64,000 nt of DNA from Pseudomonas sp. ABC1. Its GTDB lineage: Bacteria; Pseudomonadota; Gammaproteobacteria; Pseudomonadales; Pseudomonadaceae. Shown piece after piece: positions 52,794 through 62,105 of the stretch; within the stretch, counting starts at the first letter, position 1; every line of letters starts with the position of its first letter. A model generated the notes under the pieces. That model was not told the origin of the DNA. It made no database searches and saw only the letters and a list, made by a program, of their open reading frames with translations. The stretch lies in assembly GCF_013395055.1 (NCBI RefSeq), contig NZ_CP058349.1, positions 496,001 to 560,000 on the forward strand, read 5' to 3'. The position numbers were made by a program, and so were the translations under genes.

Positions 52794-53393
52794 ATGTACT
52801 TCTCTCCACCTTGGTTTCACCAACCCGAACGCCGCCTGCTGGCGGGAGTCCTCGGCCTGCTCTGGTCTGTGCTGGCTGGCGGCTGCGCGACGACGACCGC
52901 GCCGCCCGCACCTGATGCCATCGAGGAAGTCTCGGCCGCGCCCGAACCCAAGACGCCCGAGTACATCCCGGTCGTGCGCTACGCCCGCTACACTCTGGTT
53001 GAACTGGCCCCCATGGCGGCGCAGCGCGACCTGCTGTTGCAGAGCATCGAAGTGTCCATGCCCGAGGATGCCCGCGCCACTGTCGGGGATGGACTGCGGC
53101 ACGTACTCAAACGCAGCGGCTACGGCCTGTGCCAGACCGCGCATGCCGTAATCGAACTGTACGCGCTGCCATTGCCGGCAGCACACCTGAACCTCGGCCC
53201 CATGACCTTGCGCGATGCGTTGCTCACGCTGGCTGGCCCGGCCTGGGAACTTCATGCGGATGACCGCGCACGGCAGATTTGCTTCGAGCGGCCCGACGAC
53301 GGCGTAGGTGCCAAAGCCGCCACTGAGCCACTGATCGACGGAGCGGTACAGACATTCCCGCTTGTGCCTTCAATTTCAGGAGGCCAGCCATGA
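52794..53393 (+). CDS. pilL: PilL N-terminal type conjugative lipoprotein
   Basis: A 199-residue exported protein that opens the MPF-G transfer operon. A hydrophobic signal ends in LAGGC, a plausible lipobox. The mature part (YARYTLVELAPMAAQRDLLL, GDGLRHVLKRSGYGLC, LNLGPMTLRDALLTLAG) matches the PilL/TIGR03748 group, a secretin-N-like domain. The ATG at 52794 is chosen for the signal sequence. Its stop overlaps the next start by four bases. Confidence 0.85.
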   Translation: MYFSPPWFHQPERRLLAGVLGLLWSVLAGGCATTTAPPAPDAIEEVSAAPEPKTPEYIPVVRYARYTLVELAPMAAQRDLLLQSIEVSMPEDARATVGDGLRHVLKRSGYGLCQTAHAVIELYALPLPAAHLNLGPMTLRDALLTLAGPAWELHADDRARQICFERPDDGVGAKAATEPLIDGAVQTFPLVPSISGGQP

Positions 53394-54034
53394 GCACCCC
53401 GCAACCCGCACAGCGATCAACCGCCGCCGTGATGGTGCGGAGCCTGATGTGGCTCTGGTTGATTGGCCTCAGCGTCTTCGTGATCCTGGACCACCAGGCT
53501 AACAGCGACCAAACCTACCAGAAGCAGATTGATTCCCGCATGCAACGCCTGGAAGCGCAGGCGGCGAACCTGGCCGAGACCGTCGAAGTCATCCAGCAGC
53601 GCCCGGCCGCAGCAACAGCCGCTGACCTCAAGGACACCCGCCAAATCCTGGAAGTACACGCCGTCCAGCTCGAGAAATCGCTGAGCGGCTTTGCCGCCGC
53701 CGATGACCTTCAGGCACTGCGCGCGGAGATCGAGCAGATCAAGACGCGCCAAGCAGCCGCCCGCGCCGCAACACCCACCCAGCCGCGCGCATCACGCCCG
53801 GTCACCGCCTCCAAGGCCGAGCCGTCGCCGCTGCCGTTCCGCATCGTCGGCACCGAGCTGCGCGCGGGCGAGCGCAGCGTGTCTGTCGCGCCGGCCATCG
53901 GGGATGTCACGCCCAACGAGCTTTATGTGCTGTTGCCCGGTGATGCGGTCGGCCCATGGCGCTTGCGGGCGATCGATGGCGACACCGCAGTGTTCCAGGC
54001 CGGCGACCAGACGCGCCGCGTGGCAATTCCCTGA
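53390..54034 (+). CDS. Conjugation inner-membrane protein with coiled coil
   Basis: A 214-residue protein with one membrane segment (residues about 18-34, LMWLWLIGLSVFVILD). A coiled coil follows (about 40-125, QRLEAQAANLAETVEVIQQR), then a periplasmic beta domain (LPFRIVGTELRAGERSVSVA). The layout is like a PilP-type pilot protein. It starts in an ATGA overlap after pilL. Confidence 0.75.
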   Translation: MSTPQPAQRSTAAVMVRSLMWLWLIGLSVFVILDHQANSDQTYQKQIDSRMQRLEAQAANLAETVEVIQQRPAAATAADLKDTRQILEVHAVQLEKSLSGFAAADDLQALRAEIEQIKTRQAAARAATPTQPRASRPVTASKAEPSPLPFRIVGTELRAGERSVSVAPAIGDVTPNELYVLLPGDAVGPWRLRAIDGDTAVFQAGDQTRRVAIP

Positions 54035-54048
54035 CCAGAGCACACCCC

Positions 54049-54774
54049 ATGAAGCCCTTGATCCTTCTTTCCGCCCTCATGTTGGCGTCGGTGCAGTGGC
54101 CCGCCTGGGCGCAGCAGCCCTCCACAGCCTCGGCGCGCAATGCACAGAGCCAGGAGCGCCCGCTGGCCGCCCGCACGCTGGACGACCGGACCGCCAGCGA
54201 ATGGGGGCTGAAACCCCAGGAATGGGCACGCTACCGGGAATTGATGGAGGGCCCATTGGGCAACTACTCGCCCAATTTGGACCCCTTATCGGCACTCGGC
54301 ATCGAGGCCCGCACGGATGACGAGCGGCGGCGTTATGCCGAGCTTCAAGTGCAGGCTGAAGCGCGCCGCGTGGAGAAGTTGCTGGCCTATCAGCGGGCCT
54401 ACGACGAGGCCTGGCAGCGCCTGAACCCCGGAATGCAGCGTGTGAACTCACTAGATGACGGCCCAAGCGCTGCGGCTATGCGTGGCAACGGGCGCACAGC
54501 AGTGTTTGTGAAGGACGGTTGCGTGGCCTGCGGCCAACTTGTGCAGCGGCTGCAATCATCGGGCGCTGAGTTTGACCTGTATATGGTCGGCAGCCGTCAG
54601 GACGACGCGCGTATCCGCGACTGGGCCAAGCGAGCAAACATCGACCCAGCGCGTGTACGCAGCGGCAGCATCACGCTCAACCATGACGGCGGGCGCTGGC
54701 TGTCACTTGGCCTGCCCGGCGACCTGCCTGCAGCCGTGCATGAGGTACAAGGCCAATGGCAGCGTCAACCATGA
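54049..54774 (+). CDS. TIGR03759-family ICE protein with thioredoxin-like domain
   Basis: A 241-residue periplasmic protein (signal peptide to about residue 21, PAWAQQ). The N-terminal half has LDDRTASEWGLKPQEWARYR and YSPNLDPLSALGIEARTDDE, the PFL_4693 pattern. The C-terminal half has VKDGCVACGQL, a CxxC at Cys158/Cys161, so it may form or reshuffle disulfides in the transfer apparatus. Confidence 0.85.
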   Translation: MKPLILLSALMLASVQWPAWAQQPSTASARNAQSQERPLAARTLDDRTASEWGLKPQEWARYRELMEGPLGNYSPNLDPLSALGIEARTDDERRRYAELQVQAEARRVEKLLAYQRAYDEAWQRLNPGMQRVNSLDDGPSAAAMRGNGRTAVFVKDGCVACGQLVQRLQSSGAEFDLYMVGSRQDDARIRDWAKRANIDPARVRSGSITLNHDGGRWLSLGLPGDLPAAVHEVQGQWQRQP

Positions 54775-55346
54775 CCACACGCCTGCGTGCCCTGGTGCTT
54801 GCCATTGGCTTGTACGCCTGCGTCGCCAATGCGCAGGAGGTTCCGCCTCCGGCCTATCAACTCGCCGCGCAGCGAGCGGACATTCCGTCGCTTGTCCTTT
54901 ATGCAGTGGCTTTGCAGGAGAGCGGTATTCGGCGCAATGGGCGCATCGTGCCGTGGCCCTGGTCGCTCAACGTCGCGGGCCAGTCGCGCCGCTACGCCAC
55001 CCGTACCGACGCCTGCGCCGGCTTACAGCAGGCGATGCGGTCCACGCCGCACACGCGCATTGACGTAGGCCTGGGGCAGATCAACCTCGGATACCACAAG
55101 CAGCGCTACACCAACGCCTGCGATCTGTTCGACCCATACCGCAACCTCGCCATCGCTGCCGACATTCTCAAGGAGCAACACAGTCCGGGTGAGGACTGGC
55201 TGCTCGCAATTGGCCGCTACCACCGCCCCGCAGGCGGCGAACCTGCCGCGCGCTATCGGCGCAGCGTGTCTCGTCACCTGGCCCGTGTGCAAGGCGCACG
55301 CTCAACCGCTGCGGGACTTCCCGCGCATCAGGAGACCTCCCCATGA
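54771..55346 (+). CDS. Conjugation lytic transglycosylase
   Basis: A 191-residue SLT-fold muramidase that opens the cell wall for the transfer channel. The signal peptide ends near ANAQ. The catalytic glutamate is probably Glu50 in YAVALQESG, with GLGQINLGYH and YNL-like RYHRPAGGEPAARYRR downstream. The start at 54771 gives an ATGA overlap; an in-frame ATG at 54756 is possible. Confidence 0.88.
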   Translation: MTTRLRALVLAIGLYACVANAQEVPPPAYQLAAQRADIPSLVLYAVALQESGIRRNGRIVPWPWSLNVAGQSRRYATRTDACAGLQQAMRSTPHTRIDVGLGQINLGYHKQRYTNACDLFDPYRNLAIAADILKEQHSPGEDWLLAIGRYHRPAGGEPAARYRRSVSRHLARVQGARSTAAGLPAHQETSP

Positions 55347-55891
55347 TTCGATCCCATCTGGCACACCTCACGGTGAAGGGTACGCTTGTGCTGATGGCAG
55401 GTCTGCCGCTGGCCGTTCATGCCAGTAGTCCGCTGATCGTGGTCGAAGACCTCGGCGGTGCGTCGGCGCTGCCGTACTACGAAGCCCTCCATCTCCAGCC
55501 GAGCGGTGATGCGCCAGCACGTTCGCCCATCCCAACACCCCAGCTTCCCGTCACTCCAGCGGACGAAGCTGCGATGCTGCCGGTGCGCAGCGCCAAGCTC
55601 ACGCCCGGCATCGTCGCGCGGCGCGTGATTGAGGCACCGGGCCTGCGGCCATTCGTCATTGTGGGCGACGACGACTTGTCACGCGCCTGGCTGCAGGGCC
55701 GTGCAGCCTCGTTGCGCGAACGCGGTGCGGTCGGCCTGGTAGTCAACGTCGAAACCATGCAGGCGCTGGAGCAACTGCGTGCACTGGCACCGTGCGTGCC
55801 TCTGGCTCCGGTGGCAGGCGACGAACTGGCCGAACGGCTGGGACTGCGCTACTACCCGGCGCTGATCTCTGCTACTGCGATAGAGCAATGA
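55343..55891 (+). CDS. PFL_4695-family ICE protein (TIGR03765)
   Basis: A 182-residue periplasmic protein with a signal peptide (to about residue 27, AVHASS). The conserved part VRSAKLTPGIVARRVIEAPG, FVIVGDDDLSRAWLQGRAAS and LGLRYYPALIS matches TIGR03765. The fold may resemble TrbC-type thioredoxin pilus proteins. It is ATGA-coupled to the transglycosylase. Confidence 0.87.
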   Translation: MIRSHLAHLTVKGTLVLMAGLPLAVHASSPLIVVEDLGGASALPYYEALHLQPSGDAPARSPIPTPQLPVTPADEAAMLPVRSAKLTPGIVARRVIEAPGLRPFVIVGDDDLSRAWLQGRAASLRERGAVGLVVNVETMQALEQLRALAPCVPLAPVAGDELAERLGLRYYPALISATAIEQ

Positions 55892-55895
55892 CGCC

Positions 55896-58076
55896 ATGTC
55901 AGGCAAGCAACCCGTCGAGGTCTTGCTGCGGCCAGCGGTGGAGCTATACACCGTTGCTGCATGTGCCGGCTCCGCGATTCTCTCCCTGGTGGCACCATGG
56001 TCGCTCGCGTTGAGCCCCGCTATGGGCGTTGGCAGTGCCTTGGCTTTTGCTGCATATGGCGCGTTGCGCTACCGTGATGCCCGCGTCATCCTGCGATATC
56101 GCAGCAATATTCGCCGCCTGCCGCGCTATGTGATGACCAGCGGTGACGTGCCAGTCAGCCAGCAGCGGCTCTTCATCGGCCGTGGCTTTCTGTGGGAGCA
56201 GAAGCACACCCACAGGCTGATGCAGACGTACAGGCCAGAATTTCGGCGCTATGTCGAGCCGACTCCTGCATACCGACTGGCCCGACGCCTAGAGGAACGA
56301 CTGGAGTTCGCGCCTTTCCCGCTGTCCCGGCTGTCGAAACTCACAGGCTGGGACGTTGCTTTCAACCCCGTGCGCCCGCTGCCACCCGTGGGCGGTCTGC
56401 CACGGCTGCACGGCATTGAACCCGAAGAGGTAGATGTCAGCTTGCCGCTGGGCGAGCGTGTGGGCCACTCCCTGGTGCTTGGCACCACGCGTGTGGGCAA
56501 GACCAGGCTCGCGGAATTGTTCATTACCCAGGACATCCGCCGCCAGAATGCAGCAGGCGAGCATGAGGTCGTCATAGTCTTCGACCCGAAGGGCGATGCC
56601 GACTTATTGAAGCGTATGTACGTTGAAGCCAAGCGCGCCGGCCGCGAAAACGAATTCTACGTTTTTCACCTTGGCTGGCCAGACATCTCCGCACGCTACA
56701 ACGCTGTGGGGCGCTTCGGGCGTATCAGCGAGGTGGCAACCCGTGTCGCAGGACAACTCTCCGGTGAGGGCAATTCGGCTGCTTTCAGAGAGTTTGCCTG
56801 GCGCTTTATCAACGTCATCGCCCGTGCGCTGGTGGAACTGGGACAGCGCCCCGATTACTTGCTGATCCAGCGACACGTCATCAACATCGACGCCTTGTTT
56901 CTGGAATACGCCCAGCATTATTTCTCCAAGCACGAGCCAAAGGCTTGGGAAGTCATTGTTCAGATCGAGTCCAAGCTCAACGAGAAAAACATTCCGAGGA
57001 ATATGATCGGGCGCGAGAAGCGCGTGGTGGCCTTGGAGCAGTACCTCTCGCAGGCCCGCAACTACGATCCTGTGCTGGACGGACTGCGTTCCGCTGTCAG
57101 GTACGACAAGACCTACTTCGACAAGATCGTCGCCTCGTTGCTGCCGCTGCTGGAAAAGCTCACCAGCGGTAAGATTTCGCAGCTTCTGGCCCCTAACTAC
57201 TCCGACCTGGAAGACCCGCGCCCAATCTTCGACTGGATGCAGATCATCCGTAAGAGGGCCATCGTCTATGTGGGCCTGGATGCGCTCTCCGACGCCGAGG
57301 TCGCTGCAGCGGTCGGCAACTCCATGTTTTCCGACTTGGTTTCGGTCGCCGGCCACATCTACAAACACGGAGTCGACGACGGTTTGCCGGGCTCATCGGC
57401 AGGCGCGCGTGTGCCGATCAATGTCCATGCCGACGAATTCAACGAGTTGATGGGCGATGAGTTCATCCCGCTGATCAACAAAGGTGGCGGTGCCGGGCTG
57501 CAAGTTACCGCGTATACGCAGACCCTTTCCGACATCGAAGCGCGAATCGGCAACCGCGCGAAAGCTGGCCAGGTCATCGGTAACTTCAACAACCTGTTCA
57601 TGCTGCGCGTGCGCGAGACGGCTACTGCTGAATTGCTCACGAAGCAGTTGCCGAAGGTCGAGGTGTATACGACCACCATCGTGAGCGGCGCGACCGATAG
57701 CTCGGACATCCACGGCGCGACTGACTTCACCAGCAATACGCAGGATCGTATCAGTATGTCGAGTGTGCCGATGATTGAGCCATCGCACGTCGTCGCTTTA
57801 CCCAAAGGACAGTGTTTCGCTCTGCTTCAGGGTGGGCAGCTCTGGAAAGTCAGGATGCCGCTACCTGCACCTGACCCCGACGAAATGATGCCCAAGGACT
57901 TGCAGCAGTTGGCCGAGTACATGCGCCAAAGCTACAGCGAGGCCACACAGTGGTGGGAGTTCACCAGTTCTCCGGCCCTTCAGGATATGCCCTTGCCCGA
58001 TGACCTGCTCGATGAAATACCCCCTGCCGTTGCCACCGATGCTGACGAAACAGTCGATGATGAGGCTGCGCCATGA
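55896..58076 (+). CDS. traD: Type IV coupling protein TraD, PFGI-1 class
   Basis: A 726-residue VirD4-type ATPase that brings the relaxosome to the channel. Two N-terminal membrane segments lie at about 18-58. Walker A is GTTRVGKT at residues 196-203 and Walker B is INVHADEFNELMG near 510. An acidic tail (DDLLDEIPPAVATDADETVD) may contact partners. It starts five bases after PFL_4695 and overlaps the next gene by four bases. Confidence 0.93.
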   Translation: MSGKQPVEVLLRPAVELYTVAACAGSAILSLVAPWSLALSPAMGVGSALAFAAYGALRYRDARVILRYRSNIRRLPRYVMTSGDVPVSQQRLFIGRGFLWEQKHTHRLMQTYRPEFRRYVEPTPAYRLARRLEERLEFAPFPLSRLSKLTGWDVAFNPVRPLPPVGGLPRLHGIEPEEVDVSLPLGERVGHSLVLGTTRVGKTRLAELFITQDIRRQNAAGEHEVVIVFDPKGDADLLKRMYVEAKRAGRENEFYVFHLGWPDISARYNAVGRFGRISEVATRVAGQLSGEGNSAAFREFAWRFINVIARALVELGQRPDYLLIQRHVINIDALFLEYAQHYFSKHEPKAWEVIVQIESKLNEKNIPRNMIGREKRVVALEQYLSQARNYDPVLDGLRSAVRYDKTYFDKIVASLLPLLEKLTSGKISQLLAPNYSDLEDPRPIFDWMQIIRKRAIVYVGLDALSDAEVAAAVGNSMFSDLVSVAGHIYKHGVDDGLPGSSAGARVPINVHADEFNELMGDEFIPLINKGGGAGLQVTAYTQTLSDIEARIGNRAKAGQVIGNFNNLFMLRVRETATAELLTKQLPKVEVYTTTIVSGATDSSDIHGATDFTSNTQDRISMSSVPMIEPSHVVALPKGQCFALLQGGQLWKVRMPLPAPDPDEMMPKDLQQLAEYMRQSYSEATQWWEFTSSPALQDMPLPDDLLDEIPPAVATDADETVDDEAAP

Positions 58077-58822
58077 GTGATGCCGCATCCACCGCACAAC
58101 AGGCGCAGAACCAGCGCCAGGGTTTAGTCGTCGGTACGATCACACTGCCGTTCCGGCTACTCGGGGTGCTGATTGGTTCGCTGCTGTTCTCGATCTTGGT
58201 GGAGTGCGTCGGTATGCACCTGTTCTGGAAGGATCAGGGTTGGCGCCACTCCCAACAGATGCTGAACTACGAATTGGGGCATCTGTCCAGCCATTTCACT
58301 CGCAGCGTGGTCGTGAAGGAGCCAGGGCGCACAGCTCACGAGCTTGTGGACACTGGCTACGAGTGGTTTTTTGTGCGTACCGGGCTGATGGAACGTATGA
58401 CCCAAACAGCAGCAAGTGCTCGTACGTACAGTCAGGGGCAGAAACGCAATTTTCAATACTTCATCAGCCAGGTCTATGTCTGGACAGAAAGCTACCTGGT
58501 CGCCGCAGCTTTCACTACGCTCACGTTCCTGGTGCGCCTGTTGGTCCTGGTGCTCACGCTGCCGCTGATCTTAACCGCCTCGTTTGTGGGCCTGATTGAC
58601 GGGCTAGTGCGGCGTGACGTGCGCCGGTTCGGCGCTGGCCGGGAATCGGGTTTCATTTATCACCGCGCAAAAGCCAGCCTCTTGCCTCTCTCCTTGCTGC
58701 CCTGGGTCACTTATCTGGCGCTGCCGATCTCGGTTCATCCGTTGACCATCCTGCTACCCAGCGCAGCCTTGCTGGGACTGGCTGTGAGTTTGACTGCGGG
58801 AAGCTTCAAGAAGTACCTGTGA
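58073..58822 (+). CDS. TIGR03747-family ICE membrane protein
   Basis: A 249-residue inner-membrane protein with about four membrane segments (residues about 25-45, 135-165, 200-220 and 225-245). The core has ILVECVGMHLFWKDQGWRHS and GRESGFIYHRAKASLLPLSL, conserved in PFGI-1-class transfer clusters. Its 3' end overlaps the opposite-strand NTPase gene by 17 bases. Confidence 0.87.
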   Translation: MSDAASTAQQAQNQRQGLVVGTITLPFRLLGVLIGSLLFSILVECVGMHLFWKDQGWRHSQQMLNYELGHLSSHFTRSVVVKEPGRTAHELVDTGYEWFFVRTGLMERMTQTAASARTYSQGQKRNFQYFISQVYVWTESYLVAAAFTTLTFLVRLLVLVLTLPLILTASFVGLIDGLVRRDVRRFGAGRESGFIYHRAKASLLPLSLLPWVTYLALPISVHPLTILLPSAALLGLAVSLTAGSFKKYL

Positions 58823-60560
58823 GATTGGAGTCTGATTTCTGCTCGGAAACGTCAGGAGATATGTCGAGTACCTCCCCCAAGTGCATTCGCAGTAGCTCTG
58901 TGAGCCGTGGCCGTGTATTTTCTCTTGTTATTTGACGAGCGGCCTCCAAGAATAAGGAGACTCCAGTGGAAAAGACAGCTTGCCCCGAGCCGTCTAGTAA
59001 GGGGCTCTTTATTTCCTTTCGATAAAAGTGAATAAACGTGCCAAAGTTCTCTTTATTCAATTCAAGAATTACATCACACGCCTCTTTGATGCTTACTTTA
59101 TTGACGGCATCTGTATCACTAGGACTCCATCCGCCGCTCGCTATTTTCAATACGGCATCAAGGAGAGAGGGGCTGGCAGAAAGTTGGCGATTACCCGCCA
59201 CAAGGGCCTCTTTGATAACTGGGTGAAAACTATCCAATGGAAACAGGTGGCTACACCATAGACTTGGTGAGTTGCTCCAATGTTTGCACCATGCATTTGC
59301 GATCTCAGAAGCCAGTGTATTGGCTCCTCTCTTTTCGAGGTCTGTGACGATCGCACTGACCTTGTCGGCAGATAAGGAAATCCAAGCCTCTTTATTCATA
59401 CAGGCCTGTCTAATAAAAGCCTCATCCGACATCCAAGGGTCTAGATACGTATTTTCGATGTATGAGACTGCAGCGTTTTCCGCTTGGCTATGAGCATCTT
59501 TTTTATTTCTCTGCTGAAAGAGCTCTTCAAATTTATCTCTGAGTCGATGCCCTGTCAGAATGTGCTGAATGATTAGAGCCAGAAACTCCCTATCTCGGGT
59601 AAGCCCCTCATTCGTAGCAAATGCTACTGCGTCACTCATTCCCTTGTTTTCTGGGCCAAAAAAATTTGGTTTAACGCACCATGTGCTCCACTCGCTCATC
59701 AGCACTGATATATCCGGCCCATTTGGAATAGCGTTAAAATTAAGTGCGATCATCAAGACGGTTGACGGCAAAAAAGAATGCTCTACGCTGCCATGAGGAT
59801 CTGCCACATCTTCGAATACAGTTTCCACTATCCTGCCAACTCTCTGAATGACACGAATATTGGTTACCGAGAGCCGTACCAGTGTTCTCATTACAGCATC
59901 CCGATATTTAAGATTTGCGCAAAGACCAATATCAGCAGCCTCTTCGGCAGAAGTTAGCAACGTAATTTCCCGATCAACGCACTTTTCCTTTAGCGTTCTC
60001 CAATCCGACGCATATGCATCTTCTAGAGGCTTCTCATTTAAAATGAGCAGAACTTTGCAGTTATTCCGCTTAAGAAGATCAATAAATCCAAGCAACGCAT
60101 CAATTTTGAGGGCATCTCCGCGACGTTCGATGTCATCCAGAACGACCAAGCGCGAGTAAAGTACCTTATCGATCAACGCCGACTGCACCAAACCACCTAA
60201 ATTGCCAAGGACAGTAGCAGCGCCTTCACCTACCGGCTGGACCCTGGCCATGATTTTTTCAAGTGCATCAATGGCAAACCCTGAGTACTTCTGTATTCCC
60301 CCCACCGCCTTTTCAGCCTTCCCAAGCGAGTTTTGGAATAGAGCTGTTTTGATCTGATCTACAGACTCAAGGCCAAAGCAGGACACATACAGATGATCAT
60401 TGCCATCAACTGGTGGGAACTCGTCTTTAACTTCACCCCATAGATAAGACTTGCCAGTGCCCCATAGGCCTTTCAAAGCTATGACAGGGACCATAGCATC
60501 ATTGAGATAGTGCAAAAGATCTTTTTTTGTTGCTTCTCTATTCATGATTTTTTGTGTCAT
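58806..60560 (-). CDS. KAP-type P-loop NTPase (candidate defence cargo)
   Basis: A 584-residue ATPase. Walker A is GLWGTGKS at residues 31-38 and the extended Walker B is RLVVLDDIERR near 137-147. A helical C-terminal half carries no known effector motif. KAP proteins are membrane- or stress-linked, and several act in phage exclusion. It is AT-rich, reversed, and cuts the otherwise tightly packed transfer operon, so it is foreign cargo. Confidence 0.75.
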   Translation of the reverse strand: MTQKIMNREATKKDLLHYLNDAMVPVIALKGLWGTGKSYLWGEVKDEFPPVDGNDHLYVSCFGLESVDQIKTALFQNSLGKAEKAVGGIQKYSGFAIDALEKIMARVQPVGEGAATVLGNLGGLVQSALIDKVLYSRLVVLDDIERRGDALKIDALLGFIDLLKRNNCKVLLILNEKPLEDAYASDWRTLKEKCVDREITLLTSAEEAADIGLCANLKYRDAVMRTLVRLSVTNIRVIQRVGRIVETVFEDVADPHGSVEHSFLPSTVLMIALNFNAIPNGPDISVLMSEWSTWCVKPNFFGPENKGMSDAVAFATNEGLTRDREFLALIIQHILTGHRLRDKFEELFQQRNKKDAHSQAENAAVSYIENTYLDPWMSDEAFIRQACMNKEAWISLSADKVSAIVTDLEKRGANTLASEIANAWCKHWSNSPSLWCSHLFPLDSFHPVIKEALVAGNRQLSASPSLLDAVLKIASGGWSPSDTDAVNKVSIKEACDVILELNKENFGTFIHFYRKEIKSPLLDGSGQAVFSTGVSLFLEAARQITRENTRPRLTELLRMHLGEVLDISPDVSEQKSDSNLTGTS

Positions 60561-60719
60561 TTCAGTCTCTGATGATGCATCACTTTAAAACAGTTTCGTT
60601 CTGGAGATGTGTTTCTGCAACACCATCAATACGGTAGCCATGCAATTCCGATTGTTTGCAGCCTGAAGCCGTCCTGATCGGCACGATCTCGCCATTGCTG
60701 ATGACACAGGAATGGCGCG

Positions 60720-61094
60720 ATGTTGGCTTCGATCTGGCTGCGCGCCGCACATCGCGGCGCACCCACCTTTCTCATGACAGTTCTTCTGACAGGACTGTCT
60801 CCGACGACCCTGGCTGAGTCTCCGGCGCAGCGCCAGGAACTGGTTGCCGCGTTGCGTCAACTCGATGCACTGGAGCGCACGGTCACGCACAGCGCTGCGC
60901 ATACCGCCATCACGCCCGGCGAGCGTTACCACTTCGATTACCCCCGTCTGCTGGCTGACCTGTCGCATGTTCGCGCAGGTATTCAGTCGCACCTCACACC
61001 GTCGCGCGCTCAGCCACGCGACCCGTCCGAGCTGGCTGGCGACTACCGCACCGAGCGGCCTAGCGCACCGCCTCCGACGGAGGGCCGGCCATGA
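60720..61094 (+). CDS. RAQPRD-family ICE protein
   Basis: A 124-residue exported protein with the signature RAQPRD at residues 96-101. The signal peptide covers about residues 1-32. The body has LRQLDALERTVTHSAAHTAI and YHFDYPRLLADLSHVRAGI. The family is specific to these transfer clusters; its role is unknown. It restarts the transfer operon after the NTPase insertion and overlaps the next start by four bases. Confidence 0.92.
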   Translation: MLASIWLRAAHRGAPTFLMTVLLTGLSPTTLAESPAQRQELVAALRQLDALERTVTHSAAHTAITPGERYHFDYPRLLADLSHVRAGIQSHLTPSRAQPRDPSELAGDYRTERPSAPPPTEGRP

Positions 61095-61324
61095 CCGGCG
61101 CGCAGGTCTCTGCATTTCAAGCCAACAGCGGTATCGCGCCTTCCGCGATGGCGACCGTCCTGATCGGCATCGTGTTCGCGGTCCTGCTCGTCTGGGGCGT
61201 CTGGGCCATCCGAACAGCCTATGTCGGATGGGCCGAATCCCGGCTCAACCAGCGCCAGTTCCTCGGCGTCTGCATCCGATTTCTCGCGATGTACCTCGTT
61301 TTGAGTTTCTTCCTCCTCTCCTGA
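61091..61324 (+). CDS. TIGR03758-family ICE protein
   Basis: A 77-residue inner-membrane protein with two membrane segments (residues about 18-42 and 60-76) around AYVGWAESRLNQRQFLG. It is pilin-like in size and lies before the second small membrane protein, so it may be a pilus subunit component. Confidence 0.88.
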   Translation: MTGAQVSAFQANSGIAPSAMATVLIGIVFAVLLVWGVWAIRTAYVGWAESRLNQRQFLGVCIRFLAMYLVLSFFLLS

Positions 61325-61337
61325 AAGGACTGATCAA

Positions 61338-61694
61338 ATGCACAGCCATATCAATACCCGTTTTGTCCAGCGCATTGCTGCTGCCGTGGGCGCTGCCATG
61401 CTGCCCGCACTCTCGTTTGCGCAGGGGCTTCCGACCATCGAAAACCCCACGAGGGGCACGGGCAACGGCATCATGGAAACCGTGCGCAACTACGGCTACG
61501 ACATTGTCATGCTCGTTGCTTTGCTGGTGGTGGCGTCAATGTTCATTGGGGTTTGCTACCACGCCTACGGCACGTATGCCGAGATCCACACAGGCAAGAA
61601 AACGTGGGGGCAATTTGGCTTGACTGTCGCCATCGGCGCGGTCCTGCTCGTCATCGGCATCTGGCTGCTCACCGAAGCCACCGGCATCCTGTAA
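61338..61694 (+). CDS. TIGR03745-family ICE membrane protein
   Basis: A 118-residue protein with a cleavable signal (to about SFAQ, residue 29), then GNGIMETVRNYGYDIVMLVA and two membrane helices, with HTGKKTWGQFGLTVAIGAVL between them. Size and layout resemble VirB2-type pilins. GAAAGGA lies upstream of the ATG. Confidence 0.88.
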   Translation: MHSHINTRFVQRIAAAVGAAMLPALSFAQGLPTIENPTRGTGNGIMETVRNYGYDIVMLVALLVVASMFIGVCYHAYGTYAEIHTGKKTWGQFGLTVAIGAVLLVIGIWLLTEATGIL

Positions 61695-61706
61695 GCGAGG
61701 CCGGGT

Positions 61707-62105
61707 ATGTCCGAGCACCAGCACCTTCGTGCGGACGGAACGGTCACGTTCCTGCCGCACCGGCTCAACCGTCACCCGGTCGTGGTGCACGGTTTGACTG
61801 CCGATGAATTGTGGATTTGTTGTGGCCTGTCCGGTGGTGCCGGTCTGTTGATCGGGGCGCCGCTGTCTTGGGCGCTGAACACCATCGCGCTCGCGCCTAC
61901 TTTCGTCGTCTTAGGCGTGGCCTTCGGCGTGTTTGTGGGAGGCGGCATCCTGCGCCGCCTCAAACGCGGGCGTCCCGACACATGGTTGTACCGGCAACTG
62001 CAGTGGCGCATCGCCACACGCTATCCGCTGATGGCGGGCTGGGTGGGTGGCCATACATTGATCATTCGGTCGGGGTTCTGGACAACCCGCAGGAGCATGC
62101 AATGA
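61707..62105 (+). CDS. TIGR03750-family conjugal transfer protein
   Basis: A 132-residue inner-membrane protein, VirB3-like by position. A short cytoplasmic start (FLPHRLNRHPVVVHGLTADE) is followed by two membrane helices (about 35-80) and a basic end RLKRGRPDTWLYRQLQWRIA. It overlaps the next gene by four bases. Confidence 0.88.
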   Translation: MSEHQHLRADGTVTFLPHRLNRHPVVVHGLTADELWICCGLSGGAGLLIGAPLSWALNTIALAPTFVVLGVAFGVFVGGGILRRLKRGRPDTWLYRQLQWRIATRYPLMAGWVGGHTLIIRSGFWTTRRSMQ

